Assembly (NCBI GenBank): GCA_029242545.1
Contig: JAQWTV010000016.1
Coordinates: 1-64,000 of the forward strand
Length of the DNA stretch: 64,000 nt
Source: Roseibacillus sp.
GTDB lineage: Bacteria > Verrucomicrobiota > Verrucomicrobiia > Verrucomicrobiales > Akkermansiaceae
Direction of reading: 5' to 3'
Shown: piece after piece, positions 55,522-63,864 of the stretch
How the letters are laid out: each line of letters opens with the position of its first letter
How positions within the stretch are numbered: position 1 is the first letter of the stretch
Notes under the pieces: model-generated
What the model was told of the DNA's origin: nothing
Seen by the model: the letters and a program-made list of their open reading frames with translations, nothing else
The model's database searches: none
Program-made: the position numbers and the translations under genes

Positions 55522-57408
55522 ATGAGCGCAGAAGCGGCAGCAACAGATCATGGGCACGATCACGAAGATCATCATCACGATCTTCCCTTCTACAAAAAGT
55601 ACATCTGGTCCACAGATCACAAGGTGATTGGGATTCAGTATGCCATTACGGCATTACTCTTTCTCGCCTTTGGCTTCTTCCTGATGATGGTCATGCGGTG
55701 GAGCATCGCATATCCGGAGGAGCCGCTTCCTGGATACCTCAGCTGGATTTTCAGCGATGAATGGAAGGCTCGGTGGCTTCAGGATGGTCGAGTTACCGGC
55801 GAGACCTACAACATGTTCGGGGCCATGCATGGCACCATCATGGTCTTCCTCGGAATTGTGCCGCTTGGATTTGCCGCTTTTGGAAATTACGTTACGCCGC
55901 TGCAGATTGGGACCGTCGACATGGCTTTCCCGAAGCTCAACATGGTGAGCTACTGGCTCTACCTTGTTGGAGGGCTTACCATGTGCGCCAGTTTCTTCAT
56001 GGAGTCCGGAGCAGCAAAATCAGGGTGGACGAACTACGCGCCCCTGGCGAACTTTGCGGATGGTCAGATTGTGAATCAATTTCTCGCGGGCCAGACCCAG
56101 TGGCTATTGGGAATGGTATTCCTGATTTCGTCCTCTCTTCTTGGTGCAGTGAACTTCCTCACCACTCTCATCAACCTTCGAGCAAAGGGGATGACATGGA
56201 TGCGGATGCCCTTTTTCTGCTGGGCCATGCTTGTTACCGGCTTCCTTCTGCTACTTGCCTTTCCTCCTCTTGAGGTGGCAGCAATCATGCAGTTGATGGA
56301 CCGGACAGTCGGTTCCAGTTTCTTCACGCCCAGTGGTCTTTATACCTCTACAGCCGGGGTGATCGAAGCTTCTGGAGGGGGCAGTCCTCTTCTCTATCAG
56401 CACCTGTTCTGGTTCCTCGGACATCCAGAGGTGTATGTCCTTCTTCTCCCCGCTATTGCTTGTGTGGCGGAAATCATACCAGTCAACACTCGAAAGCCTC
56501 TTTGGGGCTACAAGCCCATGGTGTGGTCGATAGTCATCCTCGGCTTCCTCAGTTTCATCGTCTGGGCTCACCATATGTATCTCACTGGGATGGGGCCGGT
56601 AATCTCCACGTGGTTCCAAACCACGACTGTATTGATTTCTGTGCCATCGGTGATCTTACTGACTTCACTGATCGTTTCCCTGTGGGGCGGTTCGATCCGG
56701 TTTAATCTGCCGATGCTCTGGGCCGCGGCCTTTCTTCCGATGTTCGGGATAGGAGGGCTGACCGGTCTTCCGTTAGCCTTCAACCTGGTTGATCTGCATT
56801 TGCACGACACCTATTATGTAATTGGGCACTTCCACTACGTGGTCGCACCAGGAATTCTCTTTGGACTGTTCGGAGGTCTCTATCACTGGTTCCCGAAGGT
56901 TACCGGGAGGCACATGAATTCCTTCCTCGGACACCTTCATTTTTGGCCCTCTCTGGTCTTTATGAATGTGCTCTTTTTCCCAATGCTCATCCAGGGCATG
57001 GCTGGATTTCACCGGCGGTGGTATAATGGGGGAGACGCCTATCTGTCCAAGGCTGCTGACAGTGCGAACGTGTTTGGTAATACCGTCGCGGAGTGGATTC
57101 ACCTCAATCCCGTGATGAGCTTCGGGGCCTTCGCGCTCGCCTTGGCCCAAATTCCGTTCTGCATCAACTTCTTCGTGAGTATGTTCGCAGGGAAAAAGAT
57201 CAAAAATGACAACCCTTACGATGCGACAACCTTGGAATGGGCCACGCCTACGCCTCCGCCGCACGGGAACTTCACTTTTGATGTCGCAGCTTACCGGGGC
57301 CCCTATGAATACAGCCGAGATGATCATGAGGGTGATTTCTTCCCTCAGTGGGAGGAACCGAAAAGGAACAAGCCAGCCCAAGAGCCCAAGACCTCGCCTG
57401 TTTCCTAA
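55522..57408 (+). CDS. coxA: aa3-type cytochrome c oxidase subunit I
   Basis: 628 residues, twelve helices plus tail. All ligands present: His103 (MHGTIMVF) and His438 for haem a; His301 (with Glu303 and Tyr305 in GHPEVY), His350-His351 for CuB; His436 for haem a3 (VIGHFHYVV). Glu in HPEVY marks an A1-type proton path. The N-terminus is histidine-rich (HGHDHEDHHHD) just before the first helix. It is the true oxygen-reducing centre of the operon, in contrast to the CcoN-like gene upstream. Confidence 0.97.
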   Translation: MSAEAAATDHGHDHEDHHHDLPFYKKYIWSTDHKVIGIQYAITALLFLAFGFFLMMVMRWSIAYPEEPLPGYLSWIFSDEWKARWLQDGRVTGETYNMFGAMHGTIMVFLGIVPLGFAAFGNYVTPLQIGTVDMAFPKLNMVSYWLYLVGGLTMCASFFMESGAAKSGWTNYAPLANFADGQIVNQFLAGQTQWLLGMVFLISSSLLGAVNFLTTLINLRAKGMTWMRMPFFCWAMLVTGFLLLLAFPPLEVAAIMQLMDRTVGSSFFTPSGLYTSTAGVIEASGGGSPLLYQHLFWFLGHPEVYVLLLPAIACVAEIIPVNTRKPLWGYKPMVWSIVILGFLSFIVWAHHMYLTGMGPVISTWFQTTTVLISVPSVILLTSLIVSLWGGSIRFNLPMLWAAAFLPMFGIGGLTGLPLAFNLVDLHLHDTYYVIGHFHYVVAPGILFGLFGGLYHWFPKVTGRHMNSFLGHLHFWPSLVFMNVLFFPMLIQGMAGFHRRWYNGGDAYLSKAADSANVFGNTVAEWIHLNPVMSFGAFALALAQIPFCINFFVSMFAGKKIKNDNPYDATTLEWATPTPPPHGNFTFDVAAYRGPYEYSRDDHEGDFFPQWEEPKRNKPAQEPKTSPVS

Positions 57409-57429
57409 AGATTTTCAAATCCTTCTATC

Positions 57430-59316
57430 ATGGAGATTCCATATACAGTCACTGCCCGTAAAGACACCGGTCTTTTCAACTCAAAGGTTGGAATCTGGCT
57501 CTTTCTGGCGTCCGAGGTGATGCTGTTTGGCGGACTCTTCTCAGGCTATGTCTTTCTGAGGATTTATGCGGACTATCCTTGGCCGGAGCGGGCGCTGCCA
57601 ATCGTGCCTGGACTAATCAATACGTTTGTATTGATCGGGTCTTCTGTGACCGTGGTCTTTGCGTGGGCTGCCCTCAAGATGAGGGAATGGCGAAAATTCC
57701 AGATCTACATGGGCATTACGATCGCTTGTGCGGGGATGTTCATGGTTCTCAAGGGGATTGAGTATAAGGCGAAGCTGGAGCACCAGGCCGTCCGGATGGA
57801 TGACTTTGCGATTATTGAGGGGCATGCGCACTACGCTGCGATCGGAGATGACGGTAAACTTATTCATGCCGACACTAAGGCGAAGGCGAAGAAAATGGGT
57901 GGTTCCGGTGAGAAACCATTCAAGGCCAACGCGATTCTCTTCAAACCTGACACAGTTGATTTCTCGGTAGCAAGGGCCCACGAGCCGTGGGTTGAAGCGG
58001 TGCTCGAGCAGGCTGCCAAGAGGAAGGCCCAACTCCTCACCGCTGAGAATCTCTTTCTTTATGGGAGTATTGAAGACTACGCCGGGACGGAAGATGCCCC
58101 GCTTTCAAGTAAGGAGCGCGCCAGTAAAGAGGCGGCGCTGGTAACTAAGTATGCCAACGCGGAGGACAAGGTGGAGCGCAAATTTGGAGAGAGCTCTCTC
58201 TTCATTCCCGCGAGGACGGCTCTCAGTTACGATCTCATTAAAAAGGCGAGGGCAGCCTACGTTGGAGGTCGGTCTCATAATGCGGCGGCGAGGACTGCGA
58301 TTCTGAAAGACAATTGGGAAAAGGTGAAAGCCGAGCGCCCAGATGATAAATACTGGGAGCAGGCGCCTGATACAAAGATTGATGCGGCCACCCAACTCGA
58401 TGAACAGTTTGACTCTGAGGGGAATTGCACTGCGGGTAGCAAAGTAATGTCGGTAATCTCTACTCTTTCCTTCAAGATGGATCCTCCCCAGCCCATCGTG
58501 ATCAGCAGGGGCTGGGTCAAGCGGCCAGTCAAGGCGAAGGAGGGGAAAGCTGAGCTCAGGGACGACACCTCCTTTAATGCAGGTGAGGGTGAAGGGTCAG
58601 CGCAAGGACTAATGGATAGTTCTCTTATTCTTGCGGTCGATGCCATCGATCTGCGGTGGATGGTCCAGAAGGCAGAAGAGGCCGGGAAAGAGCCCCTAGA
58701 AGTGATCGAGAAGAGTTGGATTTTCTCTGAAGGAAACAAGAATCACAAATACTACAAAAGGATCTGGAAGAGCCATAAGGCCCGAATCGCCGCTCTCGAG
58801 GAGAAGCTTCTCGAAGACTATGGCAGAGATAAGGAGGGGAATCCCAAGCGAGTCCCTACGGAAACTGACCGTTACCGGGTTGCTTGGCAGGATCTGGTTC
58901 ATTATGCGAGAGCAGATCAGCAGGAGGGACGCCCTCTCCGGCCCGGTGATCCTGGTTACGATGAGCTTCGCCCGAAGTTTTGGAATGGATTTGCAGGCCC
59001 TAACCACAAGGATGAGGAAATCCATGACTTGCACGCGTTTCCAGAACTTGAGATTCCTCACGAGAAGGTGGCATTGCAATCGATGTTCACGCCGAAGTGG
59101 AACACCTATTACGCCGTATATTTCACCATTACGGGCTTACATGGTCTCCACGTGATTGGAGGAGCTATCGTGCTGGGCTATTACCTCTTTTTCAGTAAGG
59201 GCCTGTATCGTCGAAATCCGGAATGGCTTGCCAACCGGGTAGAGGTGGGCGGGCTTTTCTGGCATTTCGTTGACCTGGTCTGGATCTTCCTGTTCCCAAT
59301 CCTTTACCTCATGTAA
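57430..59316 (+). CDS. coxC: Cytochrome c oxidase subunit III with large internal insertion
   Basis: 628 residues, about three times the usual size. Residues 1-117 are the first three helices (VGIWLFLASEVMLFGGLFSGYVFL; GLINTFVLIGSSVTVVFAW; IYMGITIACAGMFMVLKGIEY). Residues about 552-628 are the last two (MFTPKWNTYYAVYFTITGLHGLHVIGG; LFWHFVDLVWIFLFPILYLM). Between them are about 430 hydrophilic Lys/Glu/Ala-rich residues with no membrane helix and no family I recognise. With the N-terminus inside, this domain would lie on the periplasmic face. The reading frame is uninterrupted. Confidence 0.93.
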   Translation: MEIPYTVTARKDTGLFNSKVGIWLFLASEVMLFGGLFSGYVFLRIYADYPWPERALPIVPGLINTFVLIGSSVTVVFAWAALKMREWRKFQIYMGITIACAGMFMVLKGIEYKAKLEHQAVRMDDFAIIEGHAHYAAIGDDGKLIHADTKAKAKKMGGSGEKPFKANAILFKPDTVDFSVARAHEPWVEAVLEQAAKRKAQLLTAENLFLYGSIEDYAGTEDAPLSSKERASKEAALVTKYANAEDKVERKFGESSLFIPARTALSYDLIKKARAAYVGGRSHNAAARTAILKDNWEKVKAERPDDKYWEQAPDTKIDAATQLDEQFDSEGNCTAGSKVMSVISTLSFKMDPPQPIVISRGWVKRPVKAKEGKAELRDDTSFNAGEGEGSAQGLMDSSLILAVDAIDLRWMVQKAEEAGKEPLEVIEKSWIFSEGNKNHKYYKRIWKSHKARIAALEEKLLEDYGRDKEGNPKRVPTETDRYRVAWQDLVHYARADQQEGRPLRPGDPGYDELRPKFWNGFAGPNHKDEEIHDLHAFPELEIPHEKVALQSMFTPKWNTYYAVYFTITGLHGLHVIGGAIVLGYYLFFSKGLYRRNPEWLANRVEVGGLFWHFVDLVWIFLFPILYLM

Positions 59317-59330
59317 CCCCTGTATCGCCC

Positions 59331-59708
59331 ATGGCTGACACACCTGAAGCAATCCAGAAGGCAAAGAAGCAGTATCTACTGATAGGCCTCATCCTGTTCG
59401 TTTTCACAGTGGTGACGGTTGCAGTGGCAACTGTGCCGTGGCTGGATTTCGGCGACCATGGCTTTGACTCGAGAGACGCGATCATTGGTCTCCTCATTGC
59501 CACCTTCAAAGCCAGTCTCGTGGCCTCGATCTTCATGCACCTCAACCATGAGAGAAAGACGATCTACGTCGTTCTTTTGATCGCCGCGGTAATGGGCATC
59601 GTGTTGTTTTTTCTGACGGGTTGGGCCTTCGTAGATCCGATTGAGTATGGCAACACCGTCGAGGGGGATCGGTTTTACAACCCCGAGAAACCAATTACCT
59701 CAGACTAA
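59331..59708 (+). CDS. Cytochrome c oxidase subunit IV (prokaryotic type)
   Basis: 125 residues with three membrane helices (YLLIGLILFVFTVVTVAVATV, AIIGLLIATFKASLVASIFMHL, TIYVVLLIAAVMGIVLFFL). The KASLVASIFMHLNHE stretch is the COX4_pro/CtaF signature. A small accessory subunit, 14 bp after coxC. Confidence 0.88.
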   Translation: MADTPEAIQKAKKQYLLIGLILFVFTVVTVAVATVPWLDFGDHGFDSRDAIIGLLIATFKASLVASIFMHLNHERKTIYVVLLIAAVMGIVLFFLTGWAFVDPIEYGNTVEGDRFYNPEKPITSD

Positions 59709-59715
59709 AACAGCA

Positions 59716-59919
59716 ATGTCACTTCGCGGATTTCATATCGTTTTCGTCATCGTGACGACCCTTCTCAGTCTCTTCCTGACGGGTTGGGCTCTTTTCCTTG
59801 CTCCGGTCACGGTAGGAGTCATTCGTCCCATTCTAATGGTGGCCGGAATAGCAGGAACGATTGGATTTCCTGTCTATGGGGTCTACTTTTACCGGAAGGC
59901 ACGAAAGTTAATTCTCTAA
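59716..59919 (+). CDS. Small membrane protein of the oxidase operon
   Basis: 67 residues from ATG 59716. Two membrane helices (FHIVFVIVTTLLSLFLTGWALFLA and PILMVAGIAGTIGFPVYGVYFY) and a basic end (RKARKLIL). No family recognised. It starts 7 bp after the subunit IV stop, so it is probably an oxidase-associated protein. Confidence 0.75.
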   Translation: MSLRGFHIVFVIVTTLLSLFLTGWALFLAPVTVGVIRPILMVAGIAGTIGFPVYGVYFYRKARKLIL

Positions 59920-59937
59920 GATCAAACCATCCAAGTC

Positions 59938-60132
59938 ATGCTTCCTGAATCCCTCCACATCGCCTGCACCACCTGTGCCAAGTCCTTTCAGGAAGGTGGG
60001 GGTGATGCTGCGGGCTGGTCCATATTTTTCCTGCTGGCAACGGTTATTCCTGTGCTTGGAGCAACAGGGGTCTGCATGGTTCGAATCGTACGACGTGAGC
60101 GGGAAGCGCTGGACCCCAAGTATGCCGACTAG
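59938..60132 (+). CDS. Small membrane protein with CxxC motif
   Basis: 64 residues: a short N-terminus with CTTC (residues 10-13), one membrane helix (WSIFFLLATVIPVLGATGVCMV) and a charged C-terminus (RIVRREREALDPKYAD). Not recognised. Position between oxidase subunit genes and the CxxC suggest a role in copper or subunit assembly, or a minor subunit; this is inference. Confidence 0.7.
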   Translation: MLPESLHIACTTCAKSFQEGGGDAAGWSIFFLLATVIPVLGATGVCMVRIVRREREALDPKYAD

Positions 60133-60171
60133 AGGGGCATTTTAAATTTCGTTTATACAACTTGAGCACCC

Positions 60172-61062
60172 ATGCCGATTCTCGCCAAGACCATCGTTGA
60201 ATACCTAGGTATTCCGGAAAATTTTTCGGAACACGGAGGAAGTGTCGACCACCTGATTGATCTTGTTCACTGGTTCATGCTGGCGCTCTTTGTAGGGTGG
60301 ACGGGGTTTTTCCTGCTCGCGTGCTGGAGGTTCTGGCGCAAGAGGAATCCCAAGGCGTCCTATCATGGGGTGCAGAACCACGTCACCACTCACCTCGAGG
60401 TCGGAGTAGCGATCTTCGAGGCGGTGCTTCTACTCGGGTTTGCTTTTCCTCTCTGGGCAGAAAGGACCGACCGGTTCGAGGACATTCAGGCACAGGACCC
60501 AGTTCGGGTCAGGGTGATTGGATATCAGTTCGGTTGGAACTACCACTATCCTGGACTGGACGGGAAATTCGGAAGGATTGACCGTCACTTGGTGGAAAGG
60601 GCTGGGGATCCCTGTATCGACCCGGAAGACCCAAATGGCTGGGACGACTTTGTTTCACCGATTCTCAAGCTCCCAGTATTGGAGCCGGCAATTCTCCAGA
60701 TAACATCTACGGATGTGATTCACGGCTATGCTATTGTGCCCATGCGGATTCAGCAGGATGCCATACCCGGAACCGATATTCCCATGTGGTTTCGTCCCCT
60801 CAAGACGCTGGAGACCAGTGTGGTCTGTGCCCAGTTGTGTGGAGAGGGACATGGGGACATGGTTGGAATAATGGAAATCGTGGGCAAGAGTGCCTTCAAC
60901 TCCTGGGTGGAGGAGCAAAGCGGTGCTGCCTATACGCGCAACTCCAAGAATATGGATCCCGCCGACTCTGATGAGCAGGAGCCCTCGGAGGTATCTGCCG
61001 AGCCTGCCTCGGAAGCGGGCGAAGGGGACGATGATTCCGCCGGCGGGGAAGTTGCAGAGTGA
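60172..61062 (+). CDS. coxB: Cytochrome c oxidase subunit II (CuA)
   Basis: 296 residues. Two membrane helices (WFMLALFVGWTGFFLLACW; HLEVGVAIFEAVLLLGFAFPL), then a cupredoxin domain with His184 (VIHGYAIVP), Cys219, Cys223, Glu225, His227 and Met230 (CAQLCGEGHGDM), a complete CuA site. No haem c is fused. The last 45 residues are acidic (DSDEQEPSEVSAEP..). No lipobox signal. It is placed last in the operon, after coxA and coxC, rather than first as in many bacteria. Confidence 0.95.
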   Translation: MPILAKTIVEYLGIPENFSEHGGSVDHLIDLVHWFMLALFVGWTGFFLLACWRFWRKRNPKASYHGVQNHVTTHLEVGVAIFEAVLLLGFAFPLWAERTDRFEDIQAQDPVRVRVIGYQFGWNYHYPGLDGKFGRIDRHLVERAGDPCIDPEDPNGWDDFVSPILKLPVLEPAILQITSTDVIHGYAIVPMRIQQDAIPGTDIPMWFRPLKTLETSVVCAQLCGEGHGDMVGIMEIVGKSAFNSWVEEQSGAAYTRNSKNMDPADSDEQEPSEVSAEPASEAGEGDDDSAGGEVAE

Positions 61063-61192
61063 CGTCTGGTGGTTCCAGAAATGAGTAGGATCCCCTGAAT
61101 GGGGTGGAGATGCTGCATGAGAGGCAAATTGCAGCTGCAAAACACAGGATAATTAACTGTTCAAAAGAACATCCCTAGGCTGCCATTGTGAG

Positions 61193-61915
61193 GTGGCGAT
61201 TAATGACCTTCCCGATGGCGCGCGGCCCAGGGAAAAAATGGAAGCGGCGGGACCAGAGGTTCTGACCGATGAGGAGTTGGTCGCGGTGTTCCTTAGAGTG
61301 GGGGTCAAGGGTCAGAGTGCGGTTGATCTAGGTCGAAAGTTGCTGGACGAATACGGGAGTCTTATGGCCCTCGGAGGTCTTGGCGTGACGCAACTGTGCA
61401 GCCACCATGGTCTGGGAATAGCCAAGGCCGCCCAACTGGTAGCCTCATTTGAATTGGGAGCACGGGTTGCCCGTGAGAAAATGGTTCTAAAGCAACTGGA
61501 TTGCCCGAGGGCTGTTTTCGAGATTTTCTTTCCTCAGGTCGGACACCTCCAGCACGAGACACTCCGGATTGCTCTGATCGATGCTCGCTTGCGGATTACC
61601 CGATCGCTTGTTCTCACCGAGGGGAGCTTGAGTGAGACAGTTGCACACCCGAGAGATATCCTGCATCCGGTTGTTCTCCATAAGGCCTATGGCTTTGTCC
61701 TGATTCATAACCATCCCTCAGGAGATTCTTCCCCGAGCGGAGCTGACCTGAAGCTGACTGAGCGGGTCGCTCGTGCCTCAGGCCTTCTAGGAGTCGACTT
61801 TCTTGATCACATAATTATCGGACGACCTGCCGAGAATCATGAGGGCTTCTTCTCATTCAGGGAGGCCGGTTTGTTGACAACGGCCTCCCTGTCAGACGCC
61901 TCGCCGAGGACGTGA
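61193..61915 (+). CDS. radC: RadC-family JAB protein
   Basis: 240 residues from a GTG start (MAINDLPDGARPREKM). An N-terminal helix-hairpin-helix-like region (EELVAVFLRVGVKGQSAVDLGRKLL) and a JAB/MPN domain with the metal motif HNHPSGDSSPSGADLKLT and the upstream Glu in VLTEGSLSETVAHPRDI. UPF0758/RadC proteins are widespread; a DNA-repair role is uncertain. It follows the respiratory operon after 130 bp and is convergent with oppC. A GGAGGCCG/CGGCCTCC inverted repeat (61861-61888) lies in its last codons. Confidence 0.93.
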   Translation: MAINDLPDGARPREKMEAAGPEVLTDEELVAVFLRVGVKGQSAVDLGRKLLDEYGSLMALGGLGVTQLCSHHGLGIAKAAQLVASFELGARVAREKMVLKQLDCPRAVFEIFFPQVGHLQHETLRIALIDARLRITRSLVLTEGSLSETVAHPRDILHPVVLHKAYGFVLIHNHPSGDSSPSGADLKLTERVARASGLLGVDFLDHIIIGRPAENHEGFFSFREAGLLTTASLSDASPRT

Positions 61916-61941
61916 GAATGATCTCGCGAGGATTGTGGAAT

Positions 61942-62928
61942 CTAATCCTTGGAGGCCTTGGGGTCCAAGGCGTCGCGCAGGCCATCGCCAAGGAAGTTCA
62001 AGGCGAAGAGAGTCAGGGTGAAAAAGATGCCGGGTAGGATGAGAAGTTGAGGGTTGGTCTCGAGATAGTTGGCGCCCTCCTTGATGAGGATTCCCCACGA
62101 ACTGTTCGGTGATTCCACCCCGAGGCCCAGGTAGGAAAGAGTTGCCTCATACATGATAAAGCCAGGAACGGTAAGGGTCGCGTAGACTACGGTCGGTCCG
62201 AGCGTGTTGGGAATAATGTGACGGAAGAGCACCCGGAGCTTGGAAAAGCCGAGGGAGGTAGCGGCCTCGACAAATTCCCGCTCTTTGATGCTCAGCACTT
62301 GGGCCCGGACGATGCGGGCCAGTGTCAGCCAGCCGAACAGGCCGAGGGCAAAGAAGAGCGGAAGGACATTGGTGGCCCTGTTGGTGAACTCCTTGCTCCA
62401 GCCCCAGGTATCGACAATCCATTTTGAGGCATTTCCCGACCACTCTGAGAGCACCGCTTGAAGGACGATGACGACCATCAGGAAAGGAATTGAGAGCAAA
62501 GTATCTACGGTGCGCATCATGAGTGCATCAACGCGGCCCCCATAGAATCCAGAGATCGCGCCGTAGGCGACACCGATGGTGACGGCTACAAAGGTGGCGA
62601 CTAGGCCAACGAGAATAGATACCTGCCCGCCGTAGAGGATGCGGGAAAACAGGTCCCGCCCCATGGCGTCGGTTCCCAGCCAGTGCTCTCCCGAGGGTGA
62701 AGCAAACTTATTGGTCAAATCCTGCTGGATGGGGTCCTTGCAGAACCACGCAAACCCGAAGCAGAGCAGGCAGGTAATGACGAAGAGCACCAAGCTGACA
62801 ATCGCGACCCTGTTCTTGCCCATGCGAACCCAGGCATCCCGCCACAATGACGAGCCGCGCTCTGCATGGACTAGCAAGTCGCGGCCTTGGCTTTCTGCGT
62901 CTTCGGTGCCTTGGGTTGCGGAAGTCAT
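61942..62928 (-). CDS. oppC: Oligopeptide ABC transporter permease, OppC/DppC type
   Basis: 328 residues. N-terminal soluble segment, then six membrane helices; the extracytoplasmic start FASPSGEHWLGTDAMGRDLFSRILYGG and the EAA loop EAATSLGFSKLRVLFRHIIPNTLGP are class signatures. It imports peptides with OppB and the ATPases (outside the window). It follows oppB after 3 bp. Confidence 0.94.
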   Translation of the reverse strand: MTSATQGTEDAESQGRDLLVHAERGSSLWRDAWVRMGKNRVAIVSLVLFVITCLLCFGFAWFCKDPIQQDLTNKFASPSGEHWLGTDAMGRDLFSRILYGGQVSILVGLVATFVAVTIGVAYGAISGFYGGRVDALMMRTVDTLLSIPFLMVVIVLQAVLSEWSGNASKWIVDTWGWSKEFTNRATNVLPLFFALGLFGWLTLARIVRAQVLSIKEREFVEAATSLGFSKLRVLFRHIIPNTLGPTVVYATLTVPGFIMYEATLSYLGLGVESPNSSWGILIKEGANYLETNPQLLILPGIFFTLTLFALNFLGDGLRDALDPKASKD

Positions 62929-62931
62929 TAG

Positions 62932-63864
62932 TTATCTGGAAGAGTCTCCGGTAATGCGTACCCGCGGGTCGAGAATGCCGGTCAGGAGGTCGGCGGCAAG
63001 GTTCATGATCACGATCAAAACACCGAAAAAGAGGGCTACTCCGAGGAGAAGGAATTCATCTCGTGAGATAACGGCATTCACAAAATGCTGACCCATGCCC
63101 GGGACCTGGAAGATGGTCTCGACGATGAAGGATCCGCTGATCAAGGCGGCAAAGGCTGGCCCAATAAAGGCCACGGAGGGGAGGATCCCCCCGCGCAGGG
63201 CGTGGCGCATGATGACCTTGCTCGCAGGAATGCCCTTGGCGCGTGCTGTGCGGATGTAATCCTGGGAAAGGATCTCGAGCATTCCACCACGGGTCAGGCG
63301 GGCCAGATAGGCCGCGGTGGAGATTCCGAGGGTAAAGGCCGGCAGCAGAATGTCCTGCGGGTTGCCCCAGCCGGCGACCTTGATTCCCGGGAGATTTGCA
63401 GCAATGAAAATTTGCAGCAGGGGACCAATGGTGAATGCCGGGACACAGATGCCGACCATGGCGATGGTCATGGTCCCCCAGTCCACCCAGCTGTTCTTTC
63501 GCACTGCGGAGATGATGCCGATCGGGACACCAATGCAGATGGCAATGCCAAGGGCGCTAAGGCCGAGAATGACCGACACCTTGAAGGACTGGGAGATGAT
63601 GTCCTTGACCGGCCGGCCCTTGCTGGTGGAGATCGCTAATGAGCCCTCGGTAATGATGTTTTTCGGGTAGATGAGATATTGGTGAAGAAGGGGTTTATCG
63701 AGTCCGTAGAGAGCACGCTGATAGGACTTGGATTCCTCGGAGAGATTTTTTTCTCCAGTGAAAGGTTCTCCCGGCATTGCCTTGGACAGGAAGAAGGTGA
63801 TCGTGTAGAGGGCGAAAAGGACAAAAAGGCCCTGCAGGAGTCGGCTGGCAATAAAACGAAGCAT
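62932..63864 (-). CDS. oppB: Oligopeptide ABC transporter permease, OppB/DppB type
   Basis: 310 residues, six membrane helices. MLRFIASRLLQGLFVLFALYTITFFLSKAMPGEPF, GLDKPLLHQYLIYPKNI, the EAA-like loop YIRTARAKGIPASKVIMRHALRGGILP and IVETIFQVPGMGQ are typical. Its start overlaps the upstream gene's stop by one base (TGATG). Confidence 0.94.
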   Translation of the reverse strand: MLRFIASRLLQGLFVLFALYTITFFLSKAMPGEPFTGEKNLSEESKSYQRALYGLDKPLLHQYLIYPKNIITEGSLAISTSKGRPVKDIISQSFKVSVILGLSALGIAICIGVPIGIISAVRKNSWVDWGTMTIAMVGICVPAFTIGPLLQIFIAANLPGIKVAGWGNPQDILLPAFTLGISTAAYLARLTRGGMLEILSQDYIRTARAKGIPASKVIMRHALRGGILPSVAFIGPAFAALISGSFIVETIFQVPGMGQHFVNAVISRDEFLLLGVALFFGVLIVIMNLAADLLTGILDPRVRITGDSSR

